Shown here one piece after another: positions 34,225-46,292 of a stretch of 64,000 bases of DNA; the first letter of the stretch is position 1, and each line of letters starts with the position of its first letter. Where the stretch lies: contig OX352772.1 in assembly GCA_947095535.1 (NCBI GenBank), forward strand, positions 147,550,177 through 147,614,176. The letters run 5' to 3'. This DNA comes from Poecilobothrus nobilitatus (taxonomy: Eukaryota > Arthropoda > Insecta > Diptera > Dolichopodidae). The notes beneath the pieces were generated by a model. The model worked only from the letters and a program-made list of their open reading frames with translations. It had not been told where the DNA came from and did not search any database. The translations under genes and the position numbers were made by a program.

Positions 34225-34460
34225 TCACTGTATCAAAAGACTTTTTTAAATCAACAAATACCGAACATACATAGCTTCCTGCATCCAATTTGTTTATAAT
34301 CGAGTTAGTGGATTCCAAAACTGCATAGTCTGTACCTATTTGTTTTTGAATCCCAAATTGGTTCATATCAAAGCCTACGACATTCTGTATGAAATCTTGT
34401 ATTCTGACATTTATTATCTTTTCAAATATTTTTCCTATGCAATTTGTGAGAGTGATCGGT
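34225..34460 (-). repeat. Inverted copy of an RT segment inserted in RT (236 bp)
   Basis: 34225-34460 is the reverse complement of 33648-33883 of the same RT, both 236 bp. It replaces the bases around TTGACT in the RT and is followed by a 17-base filler, CATAGTGATATAGTCAT. Two bases differ from the local source: the inverted copy implies TTTGAAAAG where the local RT has TTTGAGAAG, and GGGATTC where it has GGGTTTC. A sister unit may have been the template. It looks like a templated insertion during break repair. Confidence 0.85.
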
Positions 34461-34477
34461 CATAGTGATATAGTCAT

Positions 34478-34921
34478 ATAAACGCTGAAAAAACTAAATA
34501 TATAGTTTATAAAATAAGAAATAAAGTTGACAAAAACCCGAAATTGTTTGTAAATAGGGTTGAAATTGATAGAGTTACTTCATATAAATACCTTGGTGTT
34601 GTAATTGATGAAAAGTGGAAATGGGAAGATCATATTAATAGTGTAATAAAAAAAATTGTGCCTTTACTGGGTGTGATCAAAAGAAGTGGCATTTCGCTGA
34701 GTAAACAGACAGCAGATAGTTTATACCATTCTCATATTATGTCACATATTAGATATAATATATGTAATTGGTCTAGCTGTTCTTCATGGTTGAAAGATAA
34801 AATTGGTATTCTAATAAATAAGGCTATAAAAGGTTTGCACTAATTCAATTGGCTGACCCCAACAAATGAAATTTTTAACCGTACGGGTTACATAAAGCTG
34901 CCGGAACTTATTGAATTTTAA
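34478..34921 (+). pseudogene. U5 LINE RT C-terminal remainder
   Basis: Resumes at NAEKTKYIVYKIRNKVD and continues through KYLGVVIDEKWKWEDHI (Trp where other copies have Leu) and the thumb-like region to a new TAA at 34841-34843, then to the shared terminal TAA at 34919-34921. The LINE 3' UTR is absent; integrase follows directly. Confidence 0.75.
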
Positions 34922-35726
34922 TAAAATTATACTTGTTAATTGTTGATTACTACTCAATTGGTAAAATTGGTAAAATTTCATCGGCAAGTGCCGATAATGT
35001 AATTCAAGTTTTCAAAACCATGGCATAGTTGGAATGGAATGAAATGGAATTGGAATTGGAGGCATGGAATTCCAGTTAAATTAGTGTCTGACAATAATCC
35101 TCCATTTACATAGAACCAATTCGAAAAGTTTTTATATGATTGGGATGTTGAGCATGAACCGAGCAGTCCTCACTACTCCCAATCCAATGGTTTAGCTGAA
35201 AGGTCTATACAAACGGTCAAGAAAATGCTCTTTATCTAATACTGACCCTTACTTGGGTCTGTTGAATCTAAGAAGAAGCACTCATATAGGATGCTCGCCT
35301 TCTCAGTTGCTAATGTCACGCAACTTGAGAACTAGAATTCCTATGACAACAGAATATCTAAAGCCTAAAATAGTGGACAACATTCAATATAGAAACAGGT
35401 TAAACAATTATCAAGAGAAAATGGTTCAAAGTTACAATAAAAAGGCTACCATCAGACAAAATGTAGAACTGAATACCCCCATATTGTTCAAAAAACTTCC
35501 AAATGATAAATTTTGGAGAAGGGGAAAGGTAGTACAGAAATCGGATGAGCGGAGATCAGTAATTGTAGAGGATGAAAACGGAAATAAATTTCGAAGAAAT
35601 GAAATTCATACAAGATTAGATAAGCTGGCAACCCAGATTAGTAATAATGAATGTAATAAAAAAAATGATCAAGAAAAAATAAACCAAGAATCACGAAAAT
35701 TACGGTCCAGTAAAGCTTATAAATAA
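34918..35726 (+). pseudogene. U5 Gypsy integrase relic
   Basis: Same lesions as the U2 integrase: altered SKYVE segment, TAG at about 35110, frameshift after the catalytic Glu. The 157-codon distal frame (35253-35726) is complete. Confidence 0.75.
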
Positions 35727-35847
35727 AATTTTGAATGTGTATGTATGTATGTATATACATATGTATATTATATAATATTATATCGGAATATTTGAATTTT
35801 ATAATATTTGAACCATCACATTTATCTCCTCGAAAAAAAAAAAAAAA

Positions 35848-36346
35848 TGAATAAATAAAACAATAACAAATAAGTAAATTAAATCTCAATATAAAATAAT
35901 AATTACAAACAAATAATAAATAACAAAACAGATTTTAATTTAAATTGAATTAAATATAAGAAATTTGTTATGTACATTTATTAATTATGAATTATGATTA
36001 TAATAATAATAAATTGAATTGGATATATGAAACTTTGTTATGTAGGTACACTTATTAATTAATTTATAATTGATGATAACAATAATAAATATTATACTAT
36101 AAAAAGAGCATGTATATTTGTAATACATTTGCATAAAGTATATAAAATGTATCACATGTTTTACTAAATGTGTTATATTGTATCACATTATTTGTTATAC
36201 TACTATATTGTTATGTTCATGTTCTACTACTACTTTTATTACACTTATTATAAGTTGCATTATATAATAAATAATTAAGATCAGTCTTAAAAGTAAAGTC
36301 ATTAGTTTAATTATAATCAAACAATAATAACTTAAGTTGTCTGTCA
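35848..36346 (+). repeat. U6 putative LTR (499 bp)
   Basis: Has TATTGTATCAC, unlike the U4 and U5 copies. In the following leader (36347-36768) an 18-bp tandem duplication (ATTAAACTCTAATATAAC twice, near 36381-36416) is unique to this unit. Confidence 0.6.
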
Positions 36347-36768
36347 GGCTGGCAAGCTATCTAGTATAATTAATATTAAACTCTAATATAACATTAAACT
36401 CTAATATAACATTAGAAATTTATTTGTATATTTATTTATATATTATAATTTTATATATTATATATTTATAATTATATAAATTTATATAATTAGTATAAAT
36501 TTATTTAATTATAATATTAAATTACATAGTACATTTAGTACATAGAATATAAAAAACGAAAATATTTCAGTCTAATTCATTTAAATATAATGCACCAATC
36601 CACTGATAATTTTTTCTGATTAGTACTAGATAGCATTCTTCTTAATGTGTTAATGTGTCGTTGTCAATGTATGACTTTCCGATACTTTTATATATTGAAT
36701 ATCGGGCAACAAAGTGGTAAGTATTTTCTACCAAAATTGTGGACAACTAGAGCATAGAACAAAATGTG

Positions 36769-37244
36769 TGTCATAATTGCAAAGGATTCAACCACTTTGC
36801 CAAATTCTGCAGAAGGAAATCAATATCTGTAAAGAGGCGTTAGAAAAAACAGAAAACTTTGAAGATTTTTTTATTGGTGTAATTAATATAAATAAATTGA
36901 AAGAAAAATCAAATATTAATTTTAAAATAAATAAAAACAAATTTTTCAATTCAAATAATTTTTGTTTTACTAAAGAATTTGTAGTAAACAATGAAAGAAT
37001 TAAAATTGAATTAGATACAGGAGCAGAGGTAAATTTGATGTCAAAAAGAACTTTTGATTTAATTAATTTCAACAAAATATTTAAACTCAAAAAGGGTGCA
37101 GGAATTTTAACTGCTTTTGGAGGATCAACAATTTAATTTTTAAGCAAAATTATAATTACAGGACTAATTGAAAACCGTAAGTTCTCTTTCAATTTTATTA
37201 TTGTAAATGAAGAGGTTATTACTATACTGGGAAAGCCAGAGCTT
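36769..37244 (+). pseudogene. U6 zinc knuckle and protease relic
   Basis: Intact ELDTGAEVN. The TAA at 37134-37136 and the GKPEL-LINE junction are as in U3-U5. Confidence 0.8.
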
Positions 37245-37395
37245 ATAATTCTTCAAAATTCTTTTTCTTTTACTTGAATCGAACGGTTGTGTTTATATCG
37301 AGGAGAATAAATTAAAATATATTATTTAATATTGTAATCGTAATTGTGCAATTATATTAACGGTATATAATTGTGACGGTCTACTATAAGCTAGG

Positions 37396-38757
37396 ATGTC
37401 GAGCTGTGAATCGTGTGAAACGAAAATAAACGGTGAGAATGGTATTAGATGTGCGGGTGTTTATGGTACAATTTACCACATAACGGTAAAATGTGTCGGA
37501 CTGGATAAATACGCGAGTAGTATATTGGATACTAACAAAAACGTAAGATATATGTGTAATGATTGTATTTTATACATTCATAATGTAGATTCGGTTTTAC
37601 AAAAAATGGACTGTGCAGTGGTAAAAAATACGGAACATTTGGTAGAATATAAAAAGGAGTTCGAAAATGCATTAAAAAAAAATGAAAATGAAATTATACA
37701 ATTGCTAAAAGCAATTGAAGACAGGTACATGGAAAGATTAAATGAAATTAAAAGTGAGCAAAAAAAAGAAATTGACAAAATGTATAAAATAACCGAATTG
37801 TTCAAAACGGAAAGTGAAAAATTGAATGTGTCTCTAAATAAACAAACAGAAAAGTTGAATGAATCGCTTGTAAACTCAATGAAAAAAAATGATGAAGTGT
37901 GCAATAATATAACAAATATCGTAAATGAAAATAAAGGAAATAGAGGTCAAACAGTGTCATTTGCCGATATTTTAAAAACAAAAAAAGATAGTGTAAATGT
38001 ATTTCCAATAATAAAAAAAGATTTGCCCTTGTTAATAAAACCTAAAACCAAGCAAAAAACTGAAATTACAAAAAAAGACTTAAATACAAAGGTTGATCCA
38101 AAAAATTTAAAAATTAAAAATGTTGAGAGTAGGAATAATGGAATTATTTTAATTGAAACAGATTCGAAAGAAAATCGTGAAAAGATTAAAAGTGAACTTG
38201 AAAATAAAATGAAAGAAAACTATGAGATAAAAATTCCGGTTGAAATTAAAACTAAATTTGAAATTGTTCACATGAATAATAAATTTACTGGTGATGAACT
38301 AATAGAAAGGCTTAAGAAACAAAACAGTTTTATGGAGATGAGTGAATTAAAGGTAGTAAAATTGAAAATGGTAAATAAATATAACAAAGAAATGCAGAAC
38401 GCAATTATTGAAGTGGATGAGGTATCTTTTCCTAAAATATTAAATGCTGGTAAACTCTGTATAGGATGGGAAAGATGCAAAGTTTTTGATGCAATCAATG
38501 TAAGGAGGTGTTACAAATGCAAAGGTTTCAATCATAAATCGGCGGACTGTACAAGCGAAGAAACGTGTCTAAAATGTCACAAAAACCATAAAACAAGTGA
38601 TTGCGATCAACAAGAGGAAATTATGGAATGCATAAATTGTAAAAAGTCCAATGAAAAATTCAAACTGGGGTTAGACGTGAAACATAAAACATTCAGCAAA
38701 TTGTGCCCAGTGTTTGAGCAAAAATTAAAAGAAAGAAAACAAAAAATTGGCTACTAG
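37396..38757 (+). CDS. U6 LINE ORF1, 453-aa part
   Basis: Val34 for Ala (KCVGL) in the PHD-like finger. Asp37 and Arg in GNRGQ as in U3. Zinc ligands conserved. TAG-CAACTA at 38755-38763. Confidence 0.85.
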   Translation: MSSCESCETKINGENGIRCAGVYGTIYHITVKCVGLDKYASSILDTNKNVRYMCNDCILYIHNVDSVLQKMDCAVVKNTEHLVEYKKEFENALKKNENEIIQLLKAIEDRYMERLNEIKSEQKKEIDKMYKITELFKTESEKLNVSLNKQTEKLNESLVNSMKKNDEVCNNITNIVNENKGNRGQTVSFADILKTKKDSVNVFPIIKKDLPLLIKPKTKQKTEITKKDLNTKVDPKNLKIKNVESRNNGIILIETDSKENREKIKSELENKMKENYEIKIPVEIKTKFEIVHMNNKFTGDELIERLKKQNSFMEMSELKVVKLKMVNKYNKEMQNAIIEVDEVSFPKILNAGKLCIGWERCKVFDAINVRRCYKCKGFNHKSADCTSEETCLKCHKNHKTSDCDQQEEIMECINCKKSNEKFKLGLDVKHKTFSKLCPVFEQKLKERKQKIGY

Positions 38758-39789
38758 CAACTAAAGAATTTGGAAAGGGGTGAAAAAATATCTAATGATT
38801 GTGTTGAAAATGTCCCAGACATTGCTGACATCTTGGATAATAATCATATTGAAAGCATTAGTAATGGTATAGAAATAGTAAACAAAATTGATACGGTAGC
38901 TACTGAAAATACTTATATTAAAAATCATAATAATAATAGTAATAATAATAATATTAAAAATAATAAGCACGATAGTAATAAGCAGATTTTACACTATGTT
39001 AAGAACCATAATATAAATTATAATAATGCAGATAATACTGAAATAAACAATATAAAAAAAAAGACTTTAATATTGAAAGAAAATCATAGTAAAGAGCCAA
39101 CAACCGATAAAAAACAAAATTTACTCCTCAAATTATTGTCGTTTAGTAAAAATAAAAATAACAAAACTACTAAATCCAATAATAATGTCGTTAATAATGG
39201 AAATAAAAACTCACATATTACGGAGTGCTGAAGTTCAGTGATTACCGAACAAATCAGCAGATCAAAGAAGGAGTTCCCAAGTAGTGATTACACAAACTGG
39301 GTTAAAGGTGAAACTCTTAATCCACAAATCAATTCTAAAGTTATTGAAAGAAGTGATAAAGCTGAGCTTAATTTAAGTAAACAAGATAAAAGTACTAGTT
39401 TTATTGATCCTTTGATGCCACCAATTGTTAGATTGACAAGAAAAGCTGTTGAGACTGGTGAAAATGCATATGCTTTATCTAGATTAAGAGATCATAGAAT
39501 TTATAACAATGTCAGATTGTTTTTGTCATACTTTCATGACCAAAATGATATTTGTTACGAAGGTTTTACTCAGACCAGCTTGAAAGTACTTGTTCATCAA
39601 GAAGGGTTAGCAAATAAATACGCAGATCTTAGTAATCTATATTTTACTTATCATGAATGTACAGGAGTATCAAAAAAAGAAGAACTTCAAGATTTAGCTT
39701 ATTATAGGAGGCATATTGACAATAAACACAGAGAACACATGCAAAAAATTCGAGAAAGTTGGCAAAATTATATGATTGGTATCCCATGA
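38758..39789 (+). pseudogene. U6 LINE ORF1 continuation past TAG and TGA
   Basis: Two in-frame open parts ending at TGA 39229-39231 and TGA 39787-39789. It has LHYVKN for LYYVKN and ANKYADL for ANNYADL. The overlapping ATG starts ATGAATAAC here (Met-Asn for Met-Tyr). Confidence 0.55.
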
Positions 39790-39848
39790 TGAATAACATA
39801 CTTCATAAATTAAATATGGTGCATTTTAATGCCAGAAGTTTAAGGAAA
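39789..39848 (+). pseudogene. U6 LINE ORF2 5' end
   Basis: Twenty codons up to the E7 boundary. Confidence 0.7.
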
Positions 39849-41368
39849 ACGAGGAAGAATACAGTTGACTTTGTCAACTCTTAGATACCCGTACGAACCG
39901 TTAGTATGTTCACAGCCTGTCACTCTGCTTACAATATTATTTTTTTAATATTTTAGTATTTTAAAATAATTTGGGCGAATTTTATAATTTCTAGTACTAT
40001 GGGTTGTACATATATTCAAACTATATGTTTATATGTACATTCTTCAAAAGCAGATTCTAACTTTCCACATAACGATTATCAATCCAAAACTTTTTCAAAT
40101 ATTCTATAGTACCATTTAATACTAAGCGGTAAATGTATATTAAATTTACTAAGTACAAAACAGTAAATATAATTTTAAATATTATATTATATTATATTTA
40201 AATATTTCATTGACAGAATAATTTCTTATAAGTACAATAAAATACATATATGTATGTAAATACGGCACTATATAATATACATATATACTCTTATCATTCA
40301 CTCACTAGTGGCATATACGATATGTAAATAAACATGATATTATATAAGTATGTATATCAATATCATATAAATAAAAATTCTTCAATGTTATGTTGTTTAT
40401 TTATTTACATTTTTTTGTACTACGCATTATATCCTCAACAATTTCAAATTATCGAGTAAAACAAATGCAAAGAATTTGTTGAAGAAATTTGTTAGAAAAT
40501 TTGAAAAAATCAAGTAACACTTTCGTCAATTATAAAGTAACCCTATATTATTAAAAAAAGTTGTTAACAGAATTAAGAGTATAATGTTGAAGCTTTAATT
40601 TTTGTGTATTACTTCAAAAAAATGTTAACAGGTGTTCAAGTTGCAGGTGTTTAAAAATTGGAAATTTTCAGTTTTTGACCCCTTACAGCTCCTAAACGGG
40701 AAGTGATACAAAAAAAATTTCTGAAATGACTCATACTTATTTTCAAAGATCTAACTTCTGTCAAAATTTTAAATTTCCAACTTAAACCGTTTAGAAGATA
40801 GAAGGGTTAAAGGTTTTTGCAAAATTTGAGTTTCGCATAACGGTAAATTAAGACACCGTATGCCACAAATATATATTTATTGTATATATACTTTTAAAGC
40901 TAATAAAAGTAGTAATCGTTGGGCGTTTTCATAATGAAGATATACCTTATACAACTGGTGCTATAACAATTTAAATATAGAGCTTTTTTGAACCTTTGGG
41001 GAGCTGTAGCTCCGTAACGAGTGGGGCTACAAAAAAAAGTTATTAAAAATAAAATTAATATTTTTGCGAGATCTATCAGCAGCTAAAATTTCATAGCTCT
41101 ATTTCAAAAAAAATGTGGGGATCCAAAAGTTAGGTGTTCGAGAGCTACCCTAAGTTTTGGTCCAAACTCAACCAAAAAAATAGGGAACCTACAAATTACT
41201 CCCAGAATATTTTGTGTAAATTTCAAGATTCTAGCTTTCTTAGTTTTTGAGTTAGCGTGCTGACGGAGGACGGACGGACGGACATGGCTCAAAAGTCTTA
41301 GAATTTTTTTCTGATCCGATCCATACCTTTGAAGGTATATCTAGCTCGTATCCTATCGTACGGGTATA
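39849..41368 (+). mobile_element. E7 element in LINE endonuclease
   Basis: 1520 bp with both terminal motifs, the 16134-type hairpin (GGAGCTGTAGCTCC) and CATGGCTC block intact. It is close to E4. Confidence 0.75.
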
Positions 41369-43836
41369 AACATGGATGAAATGGAACTATTTGTGAAAGA
41401 CAGAAAAAGCGTTGATGTCATTATGATAGGTGAAACTTGGTTATATTCAGATGAGGAGGGATTTTTTAAAATTCCTGGGTACTCAGTATGTTTCAATTCC
41501 AATAATTCATCTAGAGGTTCCAGTTCCACCTGCAATTTATATTAAACAGAATTTGGAATATAGAGTCGTGGAAATATTTGAACAATTCAATACAATAATT
41601 ATTTCGTTAAGTAACACTATTCCGGTTTTAAAAATTGCTGTATGCTAGAGCATAGAATAATAGAGAATTTATAGCACACCTGGACTTAATTTGTGATAGA
41701 TATAAAAATATAGTTGTGATGGGTGATACTAATATTGATTTATTAGCGAATTCGGAGCTCTCTAGTTCCTATAAAGTAATGTTGGAATCTAATGGAGTTA
41801 GCATAATAAACAAGCTGAGTAAGGAATATGCAACTAGAATAACTGAAAACTCTTCTACGATCATTGATCACGTTCTTTCAGACCTAGAAAAGTATGAAAT
41901 TGATATCAAGTTGTATGATATAGTAAATTTAGATCACAAAGCTATATGCGGCAAAATAAATAAAGTTGTGAAAAAAATGGAACCTATTTTTAAAAGGGAA
42001 ATTTATACCATAAATTATCATAAGTACAAAGTTAAGGTTAGAAATTTACTTGTAACAAATAATACGGAGTGTGTTGATTATCTTATTAAAATATTACAAA
42101 GAGCAAAAGAAGACTCGAAGATAAAAAGGCATATAAGAGTCAGAAATGATAATCCTTGGATGACAAATGAATTATTAAACTTGATCAAAAAGAGAAACAA
42201 ACTGTTTAAAAAATTAAAAAAAAAACCTAACAGTTTAGAAATTCAAGTAAGATTTAAGAATGAAAAAAACAAGGTTACATATGAAATAACTAAAGCAAAA
42301 CAGAATTATTTTAATAATAGAATACAATCGGCTGGGTCTGACAAAAGGAAAATTTGTAAAGTTCTTAACAATTGCATCTTAAAGAAGTCAACTGAATTTA
42401 ATAAAGTCTTCATAGATATAAATAATAATGGAACTAGAACATGTGATAGCTTTGAAATTGCAAATGCTTTCAATACTCACTTCAGTGAAATTGGAAACAA
42501 ATTAGCAGATAAAATTAGTGATGCTGAAAAGTTCACAATAAAAAACAGATTGGCTGAGCAGACTATTTTTCTTCATCCAACAGAAGAAAAAGAAATATAT
42601 AAAATTATAATGCCGCTAAAAAATAGTTCACCTGGGGGTGATAATGTATCTGCAGCGGATCTAAAACATGTGATATCATTAATATCACCTGTAATTGCTT
42701 CTATGATTAATAGATGTCTTTCTACCGGAATTTATCCTCATTGTCTAAAATCAAGTATTGTTATACCTATACATAAATCTGGGTCAATAATAGAAGTATC
42801 AAATTATAGACCGATCACTCTCACAAATTGCATAGGAAAAATATTTGAAAAGATAATAAATGTCAGAATACAAGATTTCATACAGAATGTCGTAGGCTTT
42901 GATATGAACCAATTTGGGTTTCAAAAACAAATAGGTACAGACTATGCAGTTTTGGAATCCACTAACTCGATTATAAACAAATTGGATGCAGGAAGCTATG
43001 TATGTTCGGTATTTGTTGATTTAAAAAAGTCTTTTGATACAGTGAATCATGAAATCTTACTGGATAGGTTACATGAAATTGGTATACGGGGTACAGCCCA
43101 TGATCTACTCAACTCGTACCTTAAAAATCGAAAAACTATGACTAAAATTAATGGGGTGTTAAGTAATCAGAGTACAATAAATATTGGTGTTCCTCAAGGA
43201 TCAGTGCTAGGACCTACTTTATACCTATTGTATATACATAATATACAGTATGCGGATATACTAGCTGATTATAAAATATTTGCGGATGATACTCTACTAA
43301 TTTACAATGCTAAAACTAATCATGAATTGGATCGTATAACTATTGCTGATTTGTGCAGATACAATAATTGGCTTAAAGGCAATAAATTGACTATAAACGC
43401 TGAAAAAACGAAATATATAGTTTATAAAATAAGAAATAAAGTTGACAAAAACCCGAAATTGTTTGTAAATAGGGTTGAAATTGATAGAGTTACTTCATAT
43501 AAATACCTTGGTGTTGTAATTGATGAAAAGTTGAAATGGGAAGATCATATTAATAGTGTAATAAAAAAAATTGTGCCTTTACTGGGTGTGATCAAAAGAA
43601 GTGGCATTTCGCTGAGTAAACAGACAGCAGATAGTTTATACCATTCTCATATTATGTCACATATTAGATATAATATATGTAATTGGTCTAGCTGTTCTTC
43701 ATGGTTGAAAGATAAAATTGGTATTCTAATAAATAAGGCTATAAAAGGTTTGCACAAATTCAATTGGCTGACCCCAACAAATGAAATTTTTAACCGTACG
43801 GGTTACATAAAGCTACCGGAACTTATTGAATTTTAA
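41369..43836 (+). pseudogene. U6 LINE endonuclease-RT, longest open copy
   Basis: 41369-41715 holds the endonuclease N-half with the common frameshifts. From 41716 the frame is open for 706 codons: GDTNID (residues 3-8), STIIDHVL (Asp51, His52) and LDHKAI (Asp73, His74, with Leu where Ser is usual). RT follows with first catalytic Asp435 in FVDL and Asp524-Asp525 in FADD, then the post-palm region to LPELIEF and TAA. The usual LINE ORF2 is longer on both sides. The N-terminal third of the endonuclease is out of frame, and the C-terminus and 3' UTR are replaced by integrase. It has Glu for Lys in NHEILL. Confidence 0.85.
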
Positions 43837-44641
43837 TAAAATTATACTTGTTAATTGTTGATTACTACTCAATTGGTAAAATTGGTAAAATTTCATCGGC
43901 AAGTGCCGATAATGTAATTCAAGTTTTCAAAACCATGGCATAGTTGGAATGGAATGAAATGGAATTGGAATTGGAGGCATGGAATTCCAGTTAAATTAGT
44001 GTCTGACAATAGTCCTCCATTTACATAGAACCAATTCGAAAAGTTTTTATATGATTGGGATGTTGAGCATGAACCAAGCAGTCCTCACTACTCCCAATCC
44101 AATGGTTTAGCTGAAAGGTCTATACAAACGGTCAAGAAAATGCTCTTTATCTAATACTGACCCTTACTTGGGTCTGTTGAATCTAAGAAGAAGCACTCAT
44201 ATAGGATGCTCGCCTTCTCAGTTGCTAATGTCACGCAACTTGAGAACTAGAATTCCTATGACAACAGAATATCTAAAGCCTAAAATAGTGGACAACATTA
44301 AAAAAAAAAAAAGGTTAAACAATTATCAAGAGAAAATGGTTCAAAGTTACAATAAAAAGGCTACCATCAGACAAAATGTAGAACTGAATACCCCCATATT
44401 GTTCAAAAAACTTCCAAATGATAAATTTTGGAGAAGGGGAAAGGTAGTACAGAAATCGGATGAGCGGAGATCAGTAATTGTAGAGGATGAAAACGGAAAT
44501 AAATTTCGAAGAAATGAAATTCATACAAGATTAGATAAGCTGGCAACCCAGATTAGTAATAATGAATGTAATAAAAAAAATGATCAAGAAAAAATAAACC
44601 AAGAATCACGAAAATTACGGTCCAGTAAAGCTTATAAATAA
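43833..44641 (+). pseudogene. U6 Gypsy integrase relic
   Basis: LVSDNSPPFT is intact, then TAG at 44028-44030. At about 44299-44313 the bases CAATATAGAAACA are replaced by a run of 13 A, which keeps the distal frame (44168-44641) open with IKKKKRLNN. Confidence 0.75.
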
Positions 44642-44762
44642 AATTTTGAATGTGTATGTATGTATGTATATACATATGTATATTATATAATATTATATCG
44701 GAATATTTGAATTTTATAATATTTGAACCATCACATTTATCTCCTCGAAAAAAAAAAAAAAA

Positions 44763-45261
44763 TGAATAAATAAAACAATAACAAATAAGTAAATTAAATC
44801 TCAATATAAAATAATAATTACAAACAAATAATAAATAACAAAACAGATTTTAATTTAAATTGAATTAAATATAAGAAATTTGTTATGTACATTTATTAAT
44901 TATGAATTATGATTATAATAATAATAAATTGAATTGGATATATGAAACTTTGTTATGTAGGTACACTTATTAATTAATTTATAATTGATGATAACAATAA
45001 TAAATATTATACTATAAAAAGAGCATGTATATTTGTAATACATTTGCATAAAGTATATAAAATGTATCACATGTTTTACTAAATGTGTTATATTGTATCA
45101 CATTATTTGTTATACTACTATATTGTTATGTTCATGTTCTACTACTACTTTTATTACACTTATTATAAGTTGCATTATATAATAAATAATTAAGATCAGT
45201 CTTAAAAGTAAAGTCATTAGTTTAATTATAATCAAACAATAATAACTTAAGTTGTCTGTCA
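44763..45261 (+). repeat. U7 putative LTR (499 bp)
   Basis: Same organisation as the others. The leader 45262-45665 follows without the 18-bp duplication of U6. Confidence 0.6.
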
Positions 45262-45665
45262 GGCTGGCAAGCTATCTAGTATAATTAATATTAAACTCTA
45301 ATATAACATTAGAAATTTATTTATATATTTATTTATATATTATAATTTTATATATTATATATTTATAATTATATAAATTTATATAATTAGTATAAATTTA
45401 TTTAATTATAATATTAAATTACATAGTACATTTAGTACATAGAATATAAAAAACGAAAATATTTCAGTCTAATTCATTTAAATATAATGCACCAATCCAC
45501 TGATAATTTTTTCTGATTAGTACTAGATAGCATTCTTCTTAATGTGTTAATGTGTCGTTGTCAATGTATGACTTTCCGATACTTTTATATATTGAATATC
45601 GGGCAACAAAGTGGTAAGTATTTTCTACCAAAATTGTGGACAACTAGAGCATAGAACAAAATGTG

Positions 45666-46141
45666 TGTCATAATTGCAAAGGATTCAACCACTTTGCCAA
45701 ATTCTGCAGAAGGAAATCAATATCTGTAAAGAGGCGTCAGAAAAAACAGAAAACTTTGAAGATTTTTTTATTGGTGTAATTAATATAAATAAATTGAAAG
45801 AAAAATCAAATATTAATTTTAAAATAAATAAAAACAAATTTTTCAATTCAAATAATTTTTGTTTTACTAAAGAATTTGTAGTAAACAATGAAAGAATTAA
45901 AATTGAATTAGATACAGGAGCAGAGGTAAATTTGATGTCAAAAAGAACTTTTGATTTAATTAATTTCAACAAAATATTTAAACTCAAAAACGGTACAAGA
46001 ATTTTAACTGCTTTTGGAGGATCAACAATTTAATTTTTAAGCAAAATTATAATTACAGGACTAATTGAAAACCGTTAGTTCTCTTTCAATTTTATTATTG
46101 TAAATGAAGAGGTTATTACTATACTGGGAAAGCCAAAGCTT
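45666..46141 (+). pseudogene. U7 zinc knuckle and protease relic
   Basis: More diverged: EASEKTEN for EALEKTEN and LKNGTRILTAF for LKKGAGILTAF. ELDTGAEVN is intact. After the shared TAA an extra TAG appears (AACCGTTAG near 46072). Confidence 0.8.
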
Positions 46142-46292
46142 ATAATTCTTCAAAATTCTTTTTCTTTTACTTGAACCGAACGGTTGTGTTTATATCGAGG
46201 AGAATAAATTAAAATATATTATTTAATATTGTAATCGTAATTGTGCAATTATATTAACGGTATATAATTGTGACGGTCTACTATAAGCTAGG

